Shown: positions 46,641-54,748 of the stretch, one piece after another
How positions within the stretch are numbered: the first letter of the stretch is position 1
Layout: each line of letters opens with the position of its first letter
DNA from: Siderastrea siderea
Taxonomy: Eukaryota; Cnidaria; Anthozoa; Scleractinia; Rhizangiidae
Direction: 5' to 3'
Assembly (NCBI GenBank): GCA_964030785.1
Contig: OZ034970.1
Location: 35,467,943-35,531,942 of the forward strand
DNA: 64,000 nt
Position numbers and translations under genes: made by a program
Notes under the pieces: generated by a model
What the model was told of the DNA's origin: nothing
Seen by the model: only the letters and a program-made list of their open reading frames with translations
Database searches by the model: none

Positions 46641-47619
46641 AACAACCGATTTCTTCGCTACATTTGAACAGACACCATTCACGTTGCTTTGTCTTTGAAG
46701 CTCTGTTGGTCCTCTTTCACGTAAATATAGACCCAAGGGACAAAAGAGTCAGAGACAAAAATGCAGGGCTAAAAATTGGGACCGGTGTAGGGTTTTGGGA
46801 ATTGTACCCGGACGCCATATTTGATGACGTAGTCACATAGACAAAACTGTCTGTGGCCCGGACTGGCCACCGAAAAGAAATGACAAAACTGATGTTAGAG
46901 TGTTAAATAGCTCATTTGCTCTAATGAATAGCTAACACTCAAAATGTCAACTTTTGAATTAGTTTGTGGTGGCTAATTTACCATGTCAAACCAGTTGATG
47001 AATCCATGCAAATCATTTTGTTGTATTGTTATCTTGCATTTTAACAAATAGGACTAAATTTACCAATATAAATTAAACTATGTATCAACTAGTCTGCAAA
47101 CTTTTTATTTTCTCCTTTTCATGTCTGCAAACAATTTATTTGGGCTTTTTTGATTTAGCAAACAATTTTTTTCAGGATTTTTCATCACCCCCCTCCAAAA
47201 AAAATAATGGTCCGTCCCTAAATGCGTTCTATTTTTTTTCTCAGTGCGTGAGCGGGAGGTATCCTCCGAATCCTGCATTTTGATTGGTTCCGGAAGCGGG
47301 CAGAATTTTCCTATCTCTGACCACGGTCACGGTAACCGCGTGAAAACCATTGAATGAAAATTGAAAACAACATACCACGGTTGAACTGGGGAATATTTTT
47401 CATTTATGGCTCAAAGATGCGAATTTTTGGTCAACTCACAGTTCTTACGCGTGTTGTAAATGGAAAGTCTAATAAGGGGGGGGGGGGGGGGAATTAAAGG
47501 CCTTGTAATACCTTCAAAAGGCGAATACTCGTTTTAATTATGTGTAGTTTAGCATGGCGGTTCGTGAGTTTGTTGTTGAATTCACTTTACACAGCAGTTT
47601 AAGTTTTTTTATAACATAG
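46641..47619. other. Intergenic, no gene recognised
   Basis: It contains an AAACAATTT-rich block at about 47085-47225, related in inverted orientation to 36700-36840, and a G-run near 47477. No coding exon. Confidence 0.45.
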
Positions 47620-47960
47620 AGGGCAAAATTACTGATTGCTAATTGGTTGAGACAGGGGGCATTTTTTGGCCAGAACGTCATGGTAGCCTACATATAGGCC
47701 AAGAACGTCATGCTAGCCCACATATAAGGCACTAATGTGAAGGTAAGTGAGTACAAGTGAAGGGAAGTGAGTACAAATGGAGGACAGTGAGTACAAATGA
47801 AGGAAAGTGAATACAAGTGAAGGAAAGTGTGTGTTAGTGGAGGTAGGTGCGTTAATCAGTTGGTGTATATATTCATATAGGATTGTAATGTTATTAGTGC
47901 CTTATATGTGGGCTAGCATGACGTTCTTGCCCATTTTTTCTTAATTTTCTTTCGGACGAG
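47620..47960. mobile_element. Foldback element with internal 21-bp tandem repeats
   Basis: Arms around 47700-47741 and 47892-47930 are inverted copies containing GTCATGCTAGCCCACATATA. The spacer holds about four copies of a unit like AGTGAGTACAAGTGAAGGAA. The flanking words GGGCAAAATTACT occur on both sides in direct orientation (47622 and 47960), and could be a duplicated target. Confidence 0.6.
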
Positions 47961-48146
47961 GGCAAAATTACTAAAATTCCTGATTGGCCAAGCGCCAAAA
48001 ATACTCGCAATTGATTGGCTAAGCGCGAGAGCGCGCCATTTGCATTTTGTAAGCGTCTTGAAAAGAAAAGCAGATTTTGAATTGGATTTTGAGTTGTTCA
48101 ACACAAGAATATAGTTTCAGAGTTTAAATTTAACCGAGTTGGTTGG

Positions 48147-48152
48147 CAAAAA
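48147..48152. repeat. Left target-site duplication of the Polinton (CAAAAA)
   Basis: CAAAAA directly precedes the terminal AGTAGTT of the element. The identical hexamer follows the right end at 63870-63875. A 6-bp duplication is the rule for Maverick/Polinton insertion. Confidence 0.85.
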
Positions 48153-48552
48153 AGTAGTTAAGTGTTTGAGGCTACCAAAACATTTTTGGAATTTTCTGGA
48201 AAAACGTACTAAAAGTACCAAAATTTAAATAAGACTTAAAGGAAATCTTCAGTCAAAATCTTCTGTTAAATTATATACCCACAATTTCATATAAAATTTT
48301 ATATGAAATCTCCAAGAAACTTTACCAAAATTTGACTGAAGATTTGACTGATAAAAGCACGCGAGCGCACCTAGTCAAATTCTCACTCAATTTTCACCAA
48401 ATTTTTGACTAAAATTTTACGAAGTCTATTATGACCGTAAGCATAACTTGTCACGCCATTTTTATGAATATATCTCTTATCATCGAAGCAGCTGAGCGAT
48501 ATTTTATCCACCACATAGCTACCAATTTGATGTCTTTCACTTTTGATTAGTC
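48153..48552. repeat. Left terminal inverted repeat of the Polinton
   Basis: 400 bp, complementary to 63470-63869 with no mismatch seen. It includes the last 56 codons of the polymerase gene. A 26-bp perfect palindrome lies at 48284-48309, and a surrounding 15-bp inverted pair AAATCTTCAGTCAAA (48243-48257) and its complement (48331-48345). Confidence 0.9.
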
Positions 48553-51500
48553 TCATCGTGTGACGCATCTTCTTTTTGTTGAAAAGCGTATCTTTGTAAT
48601 TGTCGTGTAGCAAATGTTGTTTTATCACATTCTTTTTTATTCCCTTTGCTGTGCGGCTACCCTCTTCATTATCTTTCATGTAAGAATACATTTTTGACCT
48701 CAAACCAACAAACTCCACAATTGGGATTCCTGAAGCCTCATCCTTGAATTTACCAATGACTTTCTTGTTTGAGTCATCAAAAAACGGGCTGTTCTTTGGA
48801 TAATCACTGTTATCAAACAGATGTTTGTCTTTCCAAAAATCTTGATAAACATCATCTGTTTCAATTTCATAGGTCAGACTGTCAGTATCAGTGAACAGCA
48901 ACCGAGCTTTATCACCATACTTACTTTTGATGTAATTGTAATGAAAATCATACATCAATGTTTTTGATATGTCTAGAATGCACATTCCAACATACGCCGG
49001 TTTGTTTAATGTTAAAGTTGTTTTGGTTTTATGAACAGCGACTAGATCCTCATTAAATATTTTGCTGCTTATGAAACTCGGTTTACTAGCCCACCTTAAC
49101 AGATCTTCTTCATCAGTTATAAGTTTGATGTCCTGTCGCTTTCTCAGATTCTCCATCGTCTTTCCGAACACCGAATTGTTCATCAACTTAAAAAAATCCT
49201 TTTCAAAAGAGTTCTTCGCCTCTGCTCTCTTTTTTGTGTTAAGATCGATGTAAGGTTTCAACCATGGACTCTGATCGAATTCGAGAGCTCTATGAATCTT
49301 TGTTAGTTTCAACCCCAAAGACATATAGAGTTGCAAGTTGCGATAATGCAAAACATATCTCTCTTTGTTTGACAACGTCGGCACCAACTTTTCAACCAGT
49401 CCAACCTTTACTTTAAATTTTTCAGCAATTTCTCGGCAATAAGGTGACAACATATCTTCAGTTACTTTAATTTTTTCAGGAGCCAGTGGATAGTCGTTGT
49501 GGAGATCATGCAACTCCTCTGGATATTCCAAATCAACCTCCAATATCAATCCTTTTTCAGACTCGTCATTATACTTGGATAAATCCACCTCTTTTTCTGT
49601 CAACCATTTAAACCCGCCTGTTGGAAGATACTGACTCATTGCCCAACCATAAAGATTATTTGCATCCAAATACATAATGTATTTTGATACCTCTTCCGGA
49701 TTATAATTTTTCATATACTTGTTGTTCGCTTTTCCATATCTGTTGGCAATGTAACTGATTCCACCACGCATACCTTTTTCAATGAATTGAAACATATCAA
49801 CATCACTAATCAACTCCAATTCAGTTTCTGTCATTTTCAACATTGCGTCCCAACTCAGACCAGGTGATGTGAAATAATGAGCAGGATCCAATCCATAGTA
49901 TTGTTGGCATGTTTTGCGGAAATTTTCAAAAACATCAGTCAACAATAAAATATCCGATTTGAGATATAGATCGTGATACTCTCCCATTGATGATAATCCA
50001 AATTTGTCCCAAACATTTTCTGCATGTTGATACTCTTCATCTGTGATATGTTCATTATTCATAATGCTGAAAAAATCTTCTTTTTTCGGCAACTTGTCAT
50101 CTTCAAACTTTTTGAAACTATTCATATAGTCATAAGGATAGACACCTTTCTTTATCATCAATCTCAATTGTTCACCTTCAAACTCTTTGGAGGTATATAT
50201 TAAATTGCCATGATTTAGTTTCATACATGATTTAGAACTATTTTTACAATTTATACATTCACCACATGAAAAGCTTGTTTTATGTTGCATTATATGATCT
50301 TCACTATCAACAATTCGTTTTATACAATTACCAGGGTTACACGCATCACATTTCCCACATTTAGTAATATTTTTAACAAGGTTTTCCAAACTACTGCTCA
50401 TAAATTGAAAACTGTCGATGAATACAAGGTGCTGACCCAACATGAAGGCCATGTATTTCTCCATGTTACAGGGAATGACATTTATCCTCATCTCATGCCA
50501 CTTTCCTTCTTTATCAAAATACGCACGCTCTTTCACAATATTACCAATCTCTTGCATTATAAAGTGACTGTCATAACCCTTGAGATTGTGAAACACCACA
50601 GGTATCTTATCAGTCAATTTGAAATTTAAATTACATTTATTATGTGCTGAGCCTCTGTATTTACCGGTGACATGACAGTGATCTCTTACTTTAAAATTAG
50701 GATTTATCACTTTAACATCTTTTGATTCAATATATCTTAATCTATAATCACTTTCGATATAAGGTTTCTTGCAGATGTGACATTCTTCATCTCTTTGGAA
50801 ACTTTCCTCGTCCTCATCTGTCATTTCGAGAGGTTTTGTGAAGTGGTTTTTTACAACCTCTTTACAGTATTCAACTTCAGCCAACATGTCTTTCATAAAC
50901 TTGTGAATGGTCATTTCTCCTCTGTAAATTTTGATTGGTTTTGAAAATTTATCGTCATAACAGCAAACAACTTTATAACCATATCCACAAGCCGTATGTT
51001 TTTGATATTGTTCGGTGCAGGATTTTTGCGAAGCTTTTTCACCAACTTTTTCGGTGATGGCTTCAAAATCAGCATAAATCACAAAAGGTGCTGGTAACTG
51101 TCTACGATAATTTTTGAATGCAATTTTTGATCCAGGTTCTGGCATTTTAATGGCTTGTTTCCCATTAATTTCAATACAATCAACTTTGTGATTGTTCAAT
51201 ACCCTTTCAGAGCTGAAACATTGAAGACAGTACATACAGAAATGCTTTCTTCCCTTGTGCTTCGTTTGATTGTACATGAATTTATTGAAGTCCTTTAATA
51301 AACAATAATGTCCCACCTCTCCTTCTGTTATTAAGAGTAGATTCAAACAAGAGTTAAACTTTTCTTTTGAAACGTAAATTACATACGGTTGCTTTTCTTC
51401 ATAACCGAAGACATTAACACGAATATTATTTTGTTTCTCTATTTTGTTGTATTGTTTCACAGAAACGGGAAACTCAATTCCTGAGTAATCCAATTTTTCT

Positions 51501-52579
51501 ACATATTTTTTATCACACTTTTTTATTCTCTGTGGATTTCCATTCTGTGGTAAGAGGTGACGAATGTGACACCAACGAAAACATTCGTTATCATTATTTT
51601 TCATGTTTATAATCCCTTTAGCTGGGTTCCGCAGCTCTTTGGGTAATGGAATATATGAAAAACCTCTGAGTGGTCTGTACTTTACAACATTGATGAAATG
51701 ACCATCAACTGATTGGATAGTCCATCCTGAGCCTTTTGAAATCCATCGCTGAATCATATTTACAATCTGTTGTTGCGCTATCTGCAACAAGTTATCAATC
51801 TCTATCTCGTTTGTTACTGTTTTCAGCTTTGCATTGAAATAAGCTTCATTTTCAATCAACTCATCTCCATTATATTTTTCAAATGTAATCTTCAACGTTT
51901 CATTGAATTTGAGACCTTTCATCTCATTTAGAACCTTTAATAGATTGTTCTTAATCACTGAATGGGTGTTCTGAAGTTGAATTAATGGGTCTTGTCTGTT
52001 TGTGAGACCAATTTCATATGATCTTGTAAACCCTCGCAGGGCTTGTTCTTTCTGTGTGAAAGTCGGTTCAGTTTGCTCTTCAGTTTGCTCTTCAGTTTGC
52101 TCTTTCTGTGTGAAAGTCGGTTCAGTTTGCTCTTCAGTTTGCTCTTCAGTTTGCTCTTTCTGTGTGAAAGTCGGTTCAGTTTGCTCTTCAGTTTGCTCTT
52201 CAGTTTGCTCTTCAGTTTGCTCTTTCTGTGTGAAAGTCGGTTCAGTTTGCTCTTCAGTTTGCTCTTCAATCACTTTATGAACATTTTTCAGCCACTTCCC
52301 CCAATTGATAACTTTTTCAGTTGTTTTTTGAATTAGATTTGGTAGCTTTTTGAGTGTTGTTGTGACAACTGTTGGTTTGAGGATGGGAACTTTGATCTTA
52401 TCAGATAAGCTAGGGGGTTGTCTTAGTGTCGGTGTTGGCTTGTTGAAAATATTTGTTATCTTATCTTTTGTGGTATCTAACGCTTTTCTCAAGCGTGAAT
52501 GAGCTCTTGACCCAAGGTTTTTCGCAAAGGCTTTCGCAAAGGTTTTCGCTTTCAACTTAGGAAATATTTGTAAATCCAT
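48383..52579 (-). CDS. polB: Protein-primed family B DNA polymerase (1398 aa)
   Basis: Replicates the element from its ends, using a protein primer. Motifs in order: a C2H2-like finger (FCMYCLQCF...H) near residue 440; exonuclease I YADFEAI near 500; exonuclease II HNLKGYDSHF near 667; Cys-rich insertions with CGKCDAC and CGECINC near 750-780; polymerase motif A YLDANNLYGWAM near 973; motif B NNSVFGKTMEN near 1136; and motif C DTDSL near 1231. The N-terminal 400 residues are basic and hold a degenerate Glu/Gln/Thr repeat (about residues 105-180) encoded by a minisatellite; a terminal-protein function there is possible but unproven. The 3' end lies inside the left inverted repeat, so its last 56 codons are duplicated at 63471-63639. 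No stop or frameshift is seen. The ATG follows a TATA-like motif by 6 bases. Confidence 0.95.
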   Translation of the reverse strand: MDLQIFPKLKAKTFAKAFAKNLGSRAHSRLRKALDTTKDKITNIFNKPTPTLRQPPSLSDKIKVPILKPTVVTTTLKKLPNLIQKTTEKVINWGKWLKNVHKVIEEQTEEQTEPTFTQKEQTEEQTEEQTEEQTEPTFTQKEQTEEQTEEQTEPTFTQKEQTEEQTEEQTEPTFTQKEQALRGFTRSYEIGLTNRQDPLIQLQNTHSVIKNNLLKVLNEMKGLKFNETLKITFEKYNGDELIENEAYFNAKLKTVTNEIEIDNLLQIAQQQIVNMIQRWISKGSGWTIQSVDGHFINVVKYRPLRGFSYIPLPKELRNPAKGIINMKNNDNECFRWCHIRHLLPQNGNPQRIKKCDKKYVEKLDYSGIEFPVSVKQYNKIEKQNNIRVNVFGYEEKQPYVIYVSKEKFNSCLNLLLITEGEVGHYCLLKDFNKFMYNQTKHKGRKHFCMYCLQCFSSERVLNNHKVDCIEINGKQAIKMPEPGSKIAFKNYRRQLPAPFVIYADFEAITEKVGEKASQKSCTEQYQKHTACGYGYKVVCCYDDKFSKPIKIYRGEMTIHKFMKDMLAEVEYCKEVVKNHFTKPLEMTDEDEESFQRDEECHICKKPYIESDYRLRYIESKDVKVINPNFKVRDHCHVTGKYRGSAHNKCNLNFKLTDKIPVVFHNLKGYDSHFIMQEIGNIVKERAYFDKEGKWHEMRINVIPCNMEKYMAFMLGQHLVFIDSFQFMSSSLENLVKNITKCGKCDACNPGNCIKRIVDSEDHIMQHKTSFSCGECINCKNSSKSCMKLNHGNLIYTSKEFEGEQLRLMIKKGVYPYDYMNSFKKFEDDKLPKKEDFFSIMNNEHITDEEYQHAENVWDKFGLSSMGEYHDLYLKSDILLLTDVFENFRKTCQQYYGLDPAHYFTSPGLSWDAMLKMTETELELISDVDMFQFIEKGMRGGISYIANRYGKANNKYMKNYNPEEVSKYIMYLDANNLYGWAMSQYLPTGGFKWLTEKEVDLSKYNDESEKGLILEVDLEYPEELHDLHNDYPLAPEKIKVTEDMLSPYCREIAEKFKVKVGLVEKLVPTLSNKERYVLHYRNLQLYMSLGLKLTKIHRALEFDQSPWLKPYIDLNTKKRAEAKNSFEKDFFKLMNNSVFGKTMENLRKRQDIKLITDEEDLLRWASKPSFISSKIFNEDLVAVHKTKTTLTLNKPAYVGMCILDISKTLMYDFHYNYIKSKYGDKARLLFTDTDSLTYEIETDDVYQDFWKDKHLFDNSDYPKNSPFFDDSNKKVIGKFKDEASGIPIVEFVGLRSKMYSYMKDNEEGSRTAKGIKKNVIKQHLLHDNYKDTLFNKKKMRHTMRLIKSERHQIGSYVVDKISLSCFDDKRYIHKNGVTSYAYGHNRLRKILVKNLVKIE
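52041..52274. repeat. In-frame minisatellite inside polB
   Basis: Units such as TCAGTTTGCTCT (15-bp blocks) and a CTGTGTGAAAGTCGG block repeat four times, coding on the minus strand for alternating EEQTEEQ and TEPTFTQKEQ segments. Reading frame is preserved. Such arrays mutate easily in copy number. Confidence 0.85.
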
Positions 52580-52585
52580 TCTTCT

Positions 52586-52606
52586 TTTCTTATATACAAG
52601 ATTTTT
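52586..52606 (-). promoter_or_regulatory. Promoter-like motif of polB
   Basis: On the minus strand it reads CTTGTATATAAGAAA within a 21-base block, ending 6 bases before the ATG. The same block, with one change, lies at the same distance before the gene at 52650-52961. TATATAAG is TATA-like, but the short distance to the ATG would be unusual for a TATA box. Confidence 0.55.
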
Positions 52607-52616
52607 TTAAATTTTA

Positions 52617-52647
52617 TTTTTCATTTCACGTTTCACGAAATGAAAAA
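52617..52647. repeat. Intergenic hairpin before polB
   Basis: TTTTTCATTTC and GAAATGAAAAA are perfect 11-bp arms with a 9-base loop. It lies between the stop codon region of the small DNA-binding gene and the polB promoter motif. It could be a terminator-like or regulatory dyad. Confidence 0.6.
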
Positions 52648-52649
52648 GT

Positions 52650-52961
52650 TCAAGTAAAAGACAATCTGACCTTATTTCCATCCTTATCCACAAACGCATT
52701 TCCACAATTTACGAAATAATGAACCGAACCATAACTTTTACCCACCACTTTTGAACACTGATAGATGCTTTTGTATTTTGTGATGACCTGTGTGTCAACA
52801 TTGGTAATTAACACCTCCCTTGCTTTACTTGGTCTGTTGTACACTTCTTCATCAAGATTTAACATTTTTGCCAGCTCTGCTTTTGAGAGTTTGTTTGAAT
52901 GTTTAATGTTTTTTCCTACAGCCATTTTTCGAATTTCACTAAGAGTTAAAATTTTTGTCAT
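52650..52961 (-). CDS. Small DNA-binding-like protein (103 aa; SAP-like plus NUMOD1-like)
   Basis: The N-terminal half has LSEIRKMAVGKNI...LSKAELAKMLNL, similar in style to SAP/Rho-N helix-extended-helix domains that bind DNA. The C-terminal half has the pattern KSIYQCSKVVGKSYGSVHYFV, resembling the NUMOD1 helix-turn-helix found next to homing endonucleases. No nuclease domain is attached. It sits between integrase and polymerase in the same orientation, with 69 bp to polB and its own copy of the 21-base promoter motif. A role in transcription control or in organising element DNA is inferred. The domain matches are by motif only. Confidence 0.6.
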   Translation of the reverse strand: MTKILTLSEIRKMAVGKNIKHSNKLSKAELAKMLNLDEEVYNRPSKAREVLITNVDTQVITKYKSIYQCSKVVGKSYGSVHYFVNCGNAFVDKDGNKVRLSFT

Positions 52962-52967
52962 TTTTCC

Positions 52968-52988
52968 TTTCTTATCTACAAGATTTTT
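52968..52988 (-). promoter_or_regulatory. Promoter-like motif of the small DNA-binding gene
   Basis: It matches the polB motif at 20 of 21 positions (minus strand CTTGTAGATAAGAAA core) and also ends 6 bases before the ATG. The conserved sequence and spacing argue for a shared transcription signal. Confidence 0.55.
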
Positions 52989-52998
52989 GAATTCATTT

Positions 52999-53979
52999 TT
53001 AAATCAGATAGTTAATATCTACCCAGGAATTAAATTTTTCTGGATAACCGCTCCACTTCACCAAAGCTTTACCTTTTCGAGCGTCTCGTCGAATCACTTT
53101 CTCAATACGGTAAACGTCTTGAACAGCCTTCTGCATCTCCTGTTCATAAAAAGAACCTGATATCTCCTCGCCGCTGAGATCTTTGAGTCTGTAAGTGATC
53201 GGATTGGTGTATTGTATCTTGTCAACTGTGAAAACTTCTTCTGTCCAATTGGCTGTGTATCCTTTGTCAAAGACAGGACGTTTGTACTTAGATATTCTAA
53301 CCTTATCACCGACTTTGAACTTTGGTTTTTGTCTTGATGTTTCCATACCACCGTATAGATTAAAGTAAACAACTCCTTCATTCTTCTTTTTGCTTGCTTC
53401 TGCAGGCGTCATCTTTGTGCTTGAATGTCTGGTATTGTTATACTGTTTCACTAATTTGGGTAACATTTCAAGATACTGTGTATTACCTTGAACAGTAAAC
53501 TGCTTCCACATCTTGGTTTTAATTGTACGGTTCCATCTTTCACAAACTGATGACTTTTCCTCATTCTCAGTTGAGTATAAGGTTATTTTATTCTTATCCA
53601 GTAGTTCCTTAACATGTTTGTTATAATACTCTTTGCCTTTGTCTGTCCAAAGATATTCCGGTTTTCTGCCTTCTTTTAAAATGGTTTTCAATGCTTCAGC
53701 AACGGTTTCACCTTTTTTATCCTTCAAAGGAATGATCCAACCGTATTTAGAGAATACATCTAAAACCATGAGAAGATATCTGTAGCCAGCGTTCCATCGA
53801 CTGAATTTTTGCATCTCAACGATATCTGAACACCATGTCTCGTCAATATGGTTTACAATTACCCGCCGCCGGGTGAAGTTACGCTTTATCGGTTTATGAA
53901 GCTCATCTGCTAATTTTTCTTGCCAGTTTTCTTCACTCGACGGCCTTTTCAGTTTAAACCAAGACCAAGTTTTTGCTTT
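52999..53979 (-). CDS. int: Chromodomain integrase, retroviral type (start codon unresolved)
   Basis: Inserts the element into host DNA. Catalytic residues: first Asp in a WCSDIVEM segment, second in WTDKGKEYY, Glu in CERWNRT, with 33 residues between the last two. The C-terminus ends in a chromodomain (YRIEKVIRR...VKWSGYPEKFNSW), which in other elements guides integration to chromatin marks. The first in-frame ATG is at 53814, downstream of the first catalytic Asp. The frame is open back to 53979 and this upstream part has typical integrase sequence (RNFTRRRVIVNHIDE), but no ATG follows the upstream stop. A non-AUG start, a splice, or a frameshift lesion must be assumed. The extension overlaps the end of the PLA2 gene by 31 bp. 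Confidence 0.85.
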   Translation of the reverse strand, partial: KAKTWSWFKLKRPSSEENWQEKLADELHKPIKRNFTRRRVIVNHIDETWCSDIVEMQKFSRWNAGYRYLLMVLDVFSKYGWIIPLKDKKGETVAEALKTILKEGRKPEYLWTDKGKEYYNKHVKELLDKNKITLYSTENEEKSSVCERWNRTIKTKMWKQFTVQGNTQYLEMLPKLVKQYNNTRHSSTKMTPAEASKKKNEGVVYFNLYGGMETSRQKPKFKVGDKVRISKYKRPVFDKGYTANWTEEVFTVDKIQYTNPITYRLKDLSGEEISGSFYEQEMQKAVQDVYRIEKVIRRDARKGKALVKWSGYPEKFNSWVDINYLI

Positions 53980-54569
53980 TTATCAATAATATTTCGTGCC
54001 ATCCAATGACCCCATTGTCTCTCATTATAAGGAACAGAATCCAACGCTTTGACCATTTTCCTGTCGGCTTTGTTCTTACATTTTTTATCATCTTTACAAA
54101 CTGAATAATCAACATCATGTTGCATCGCTATGGCATCGGTCCTACCAGTTGGTTTGTCATATATCTCAAGTATCTCTCCTGTTTTTGGATCCCATCTGAC
54201 CTGATTTTCAAGGTTGTTGTAGGGGCCTGTGTATTTATGCCCTGGAAGAGTCCAACCCCCTTTTGGTTTAGGTAGCCTTCCAATGGCTTTATGTATATCT
54301 AAACTTCCACCATCCAAATCCTTTCTGTTGGTTTTATACTTTCTATTTGGTCTGATTTTAGTGGATAATTGATCAAGCATCTCTGATCCTGTTTTTTGAA
54401 TGAAAGGAGTTGCTCTTTCCAAAGCATAATCGAGAGCCTTTTTCTGCAGTTTTGGGTTTCTCAAGGCTTCTGATCCATAATATCTTCCCATTTCAACTGC
54501 TTTTTTTCCAAGCCAAGGAATACCGTGGTGAATTAACATATCAGTGCCGGTCGATGCCATCGTATCCAA
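53949..54569 (-). CDS. Parvovirus-type phospholipase A2 protein (206 aa)
   Basis: Contains the two signatures of the parvoviral VP1u phospholipase A2 family: a calcium-binding loop HKYTGPYN (residues 111-118) and the catalytic HDVDY (His151, Asp152), with a further Asp at about 169. In parvoviruses this enzyme opens the endosomal membrane during entry. PLA2-like proteins are known in some adintovirus-like elements. The N-terminal 100 residues carry an amphipathic, Lys-rich stretch of unknown role. It lies between the protease group and the integrase. All catalytic residues are present, so the enzyme could be active. Confidence 0.82.
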   Translation of the reverse strand: MDTMASTGTDMLIHHGIPWLGKKAVEMGRYYGSEALRNPKLQKKALDYALERATPFIQKTGSEMLDQLSTKIRPNRKYKTNRKDLDGGSLDIHKAIGRLPKPKGGWTLPGHKYTGPYNNLENQVRWDPKTGEILEIYDKPTGRTDAIAMQHDVDYSVCKDDKKCKNKADRKMVKALDSVPYNERQWGHWMARNIIDKKQKLGLGLN

Positions 54570-54595
54570 AATGCCCGCCCCTTCAGACGGGCTAA

Positions 54596-54748
54596 TTAGT
54601 TTCCCGTTTGTTTCACGAATCTAGTTTTAGTTATTCCACATTCAGCACATGTGCAAAAGAACATTAGTCGACCGTTTTTTGCATATTTATATCCTGAGGG
54701 TTCAACGCACTCAGTTTCTTTTCTTTGTTTTACGCAATACGTTTTCAT
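54596..54748 (-). CDS. Small zinc-ribbon-like protein (50 aa)
   Basis: A 50-codon frame with ATG at 54746-54748 and TAA at 54596-54598, overlapping the 3' end of the protease gene by 38 bp in another frame. It encodes YCVK at the start, a KNGRLMFFC centre and CTCAECGITKTRFVK at the end. This is the layout of tiny zinc-ribbon proteins (DUF5679-like) that recur in large DNA viruses and Polintons. One expected Cys of the first CxxC is Gln, so metal binding may rest on Cys5 or Cys14 plus the Cys cluster at 32-37. Function unknown. The match is from recollection of the family pattern. Confidence 0.65.
   Translation of the reverse strand: MKTYCVKQRKETECVEPSGYKYAKNGRLMFFCTCAECGITKTRFVKQTGN

Noticed and set aside
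51982..52336. Frames of 92-97 codons opposite or out of frame with polB
   Set aside because: They are shadows of the in-frame minisatellite of the polymerase gene.
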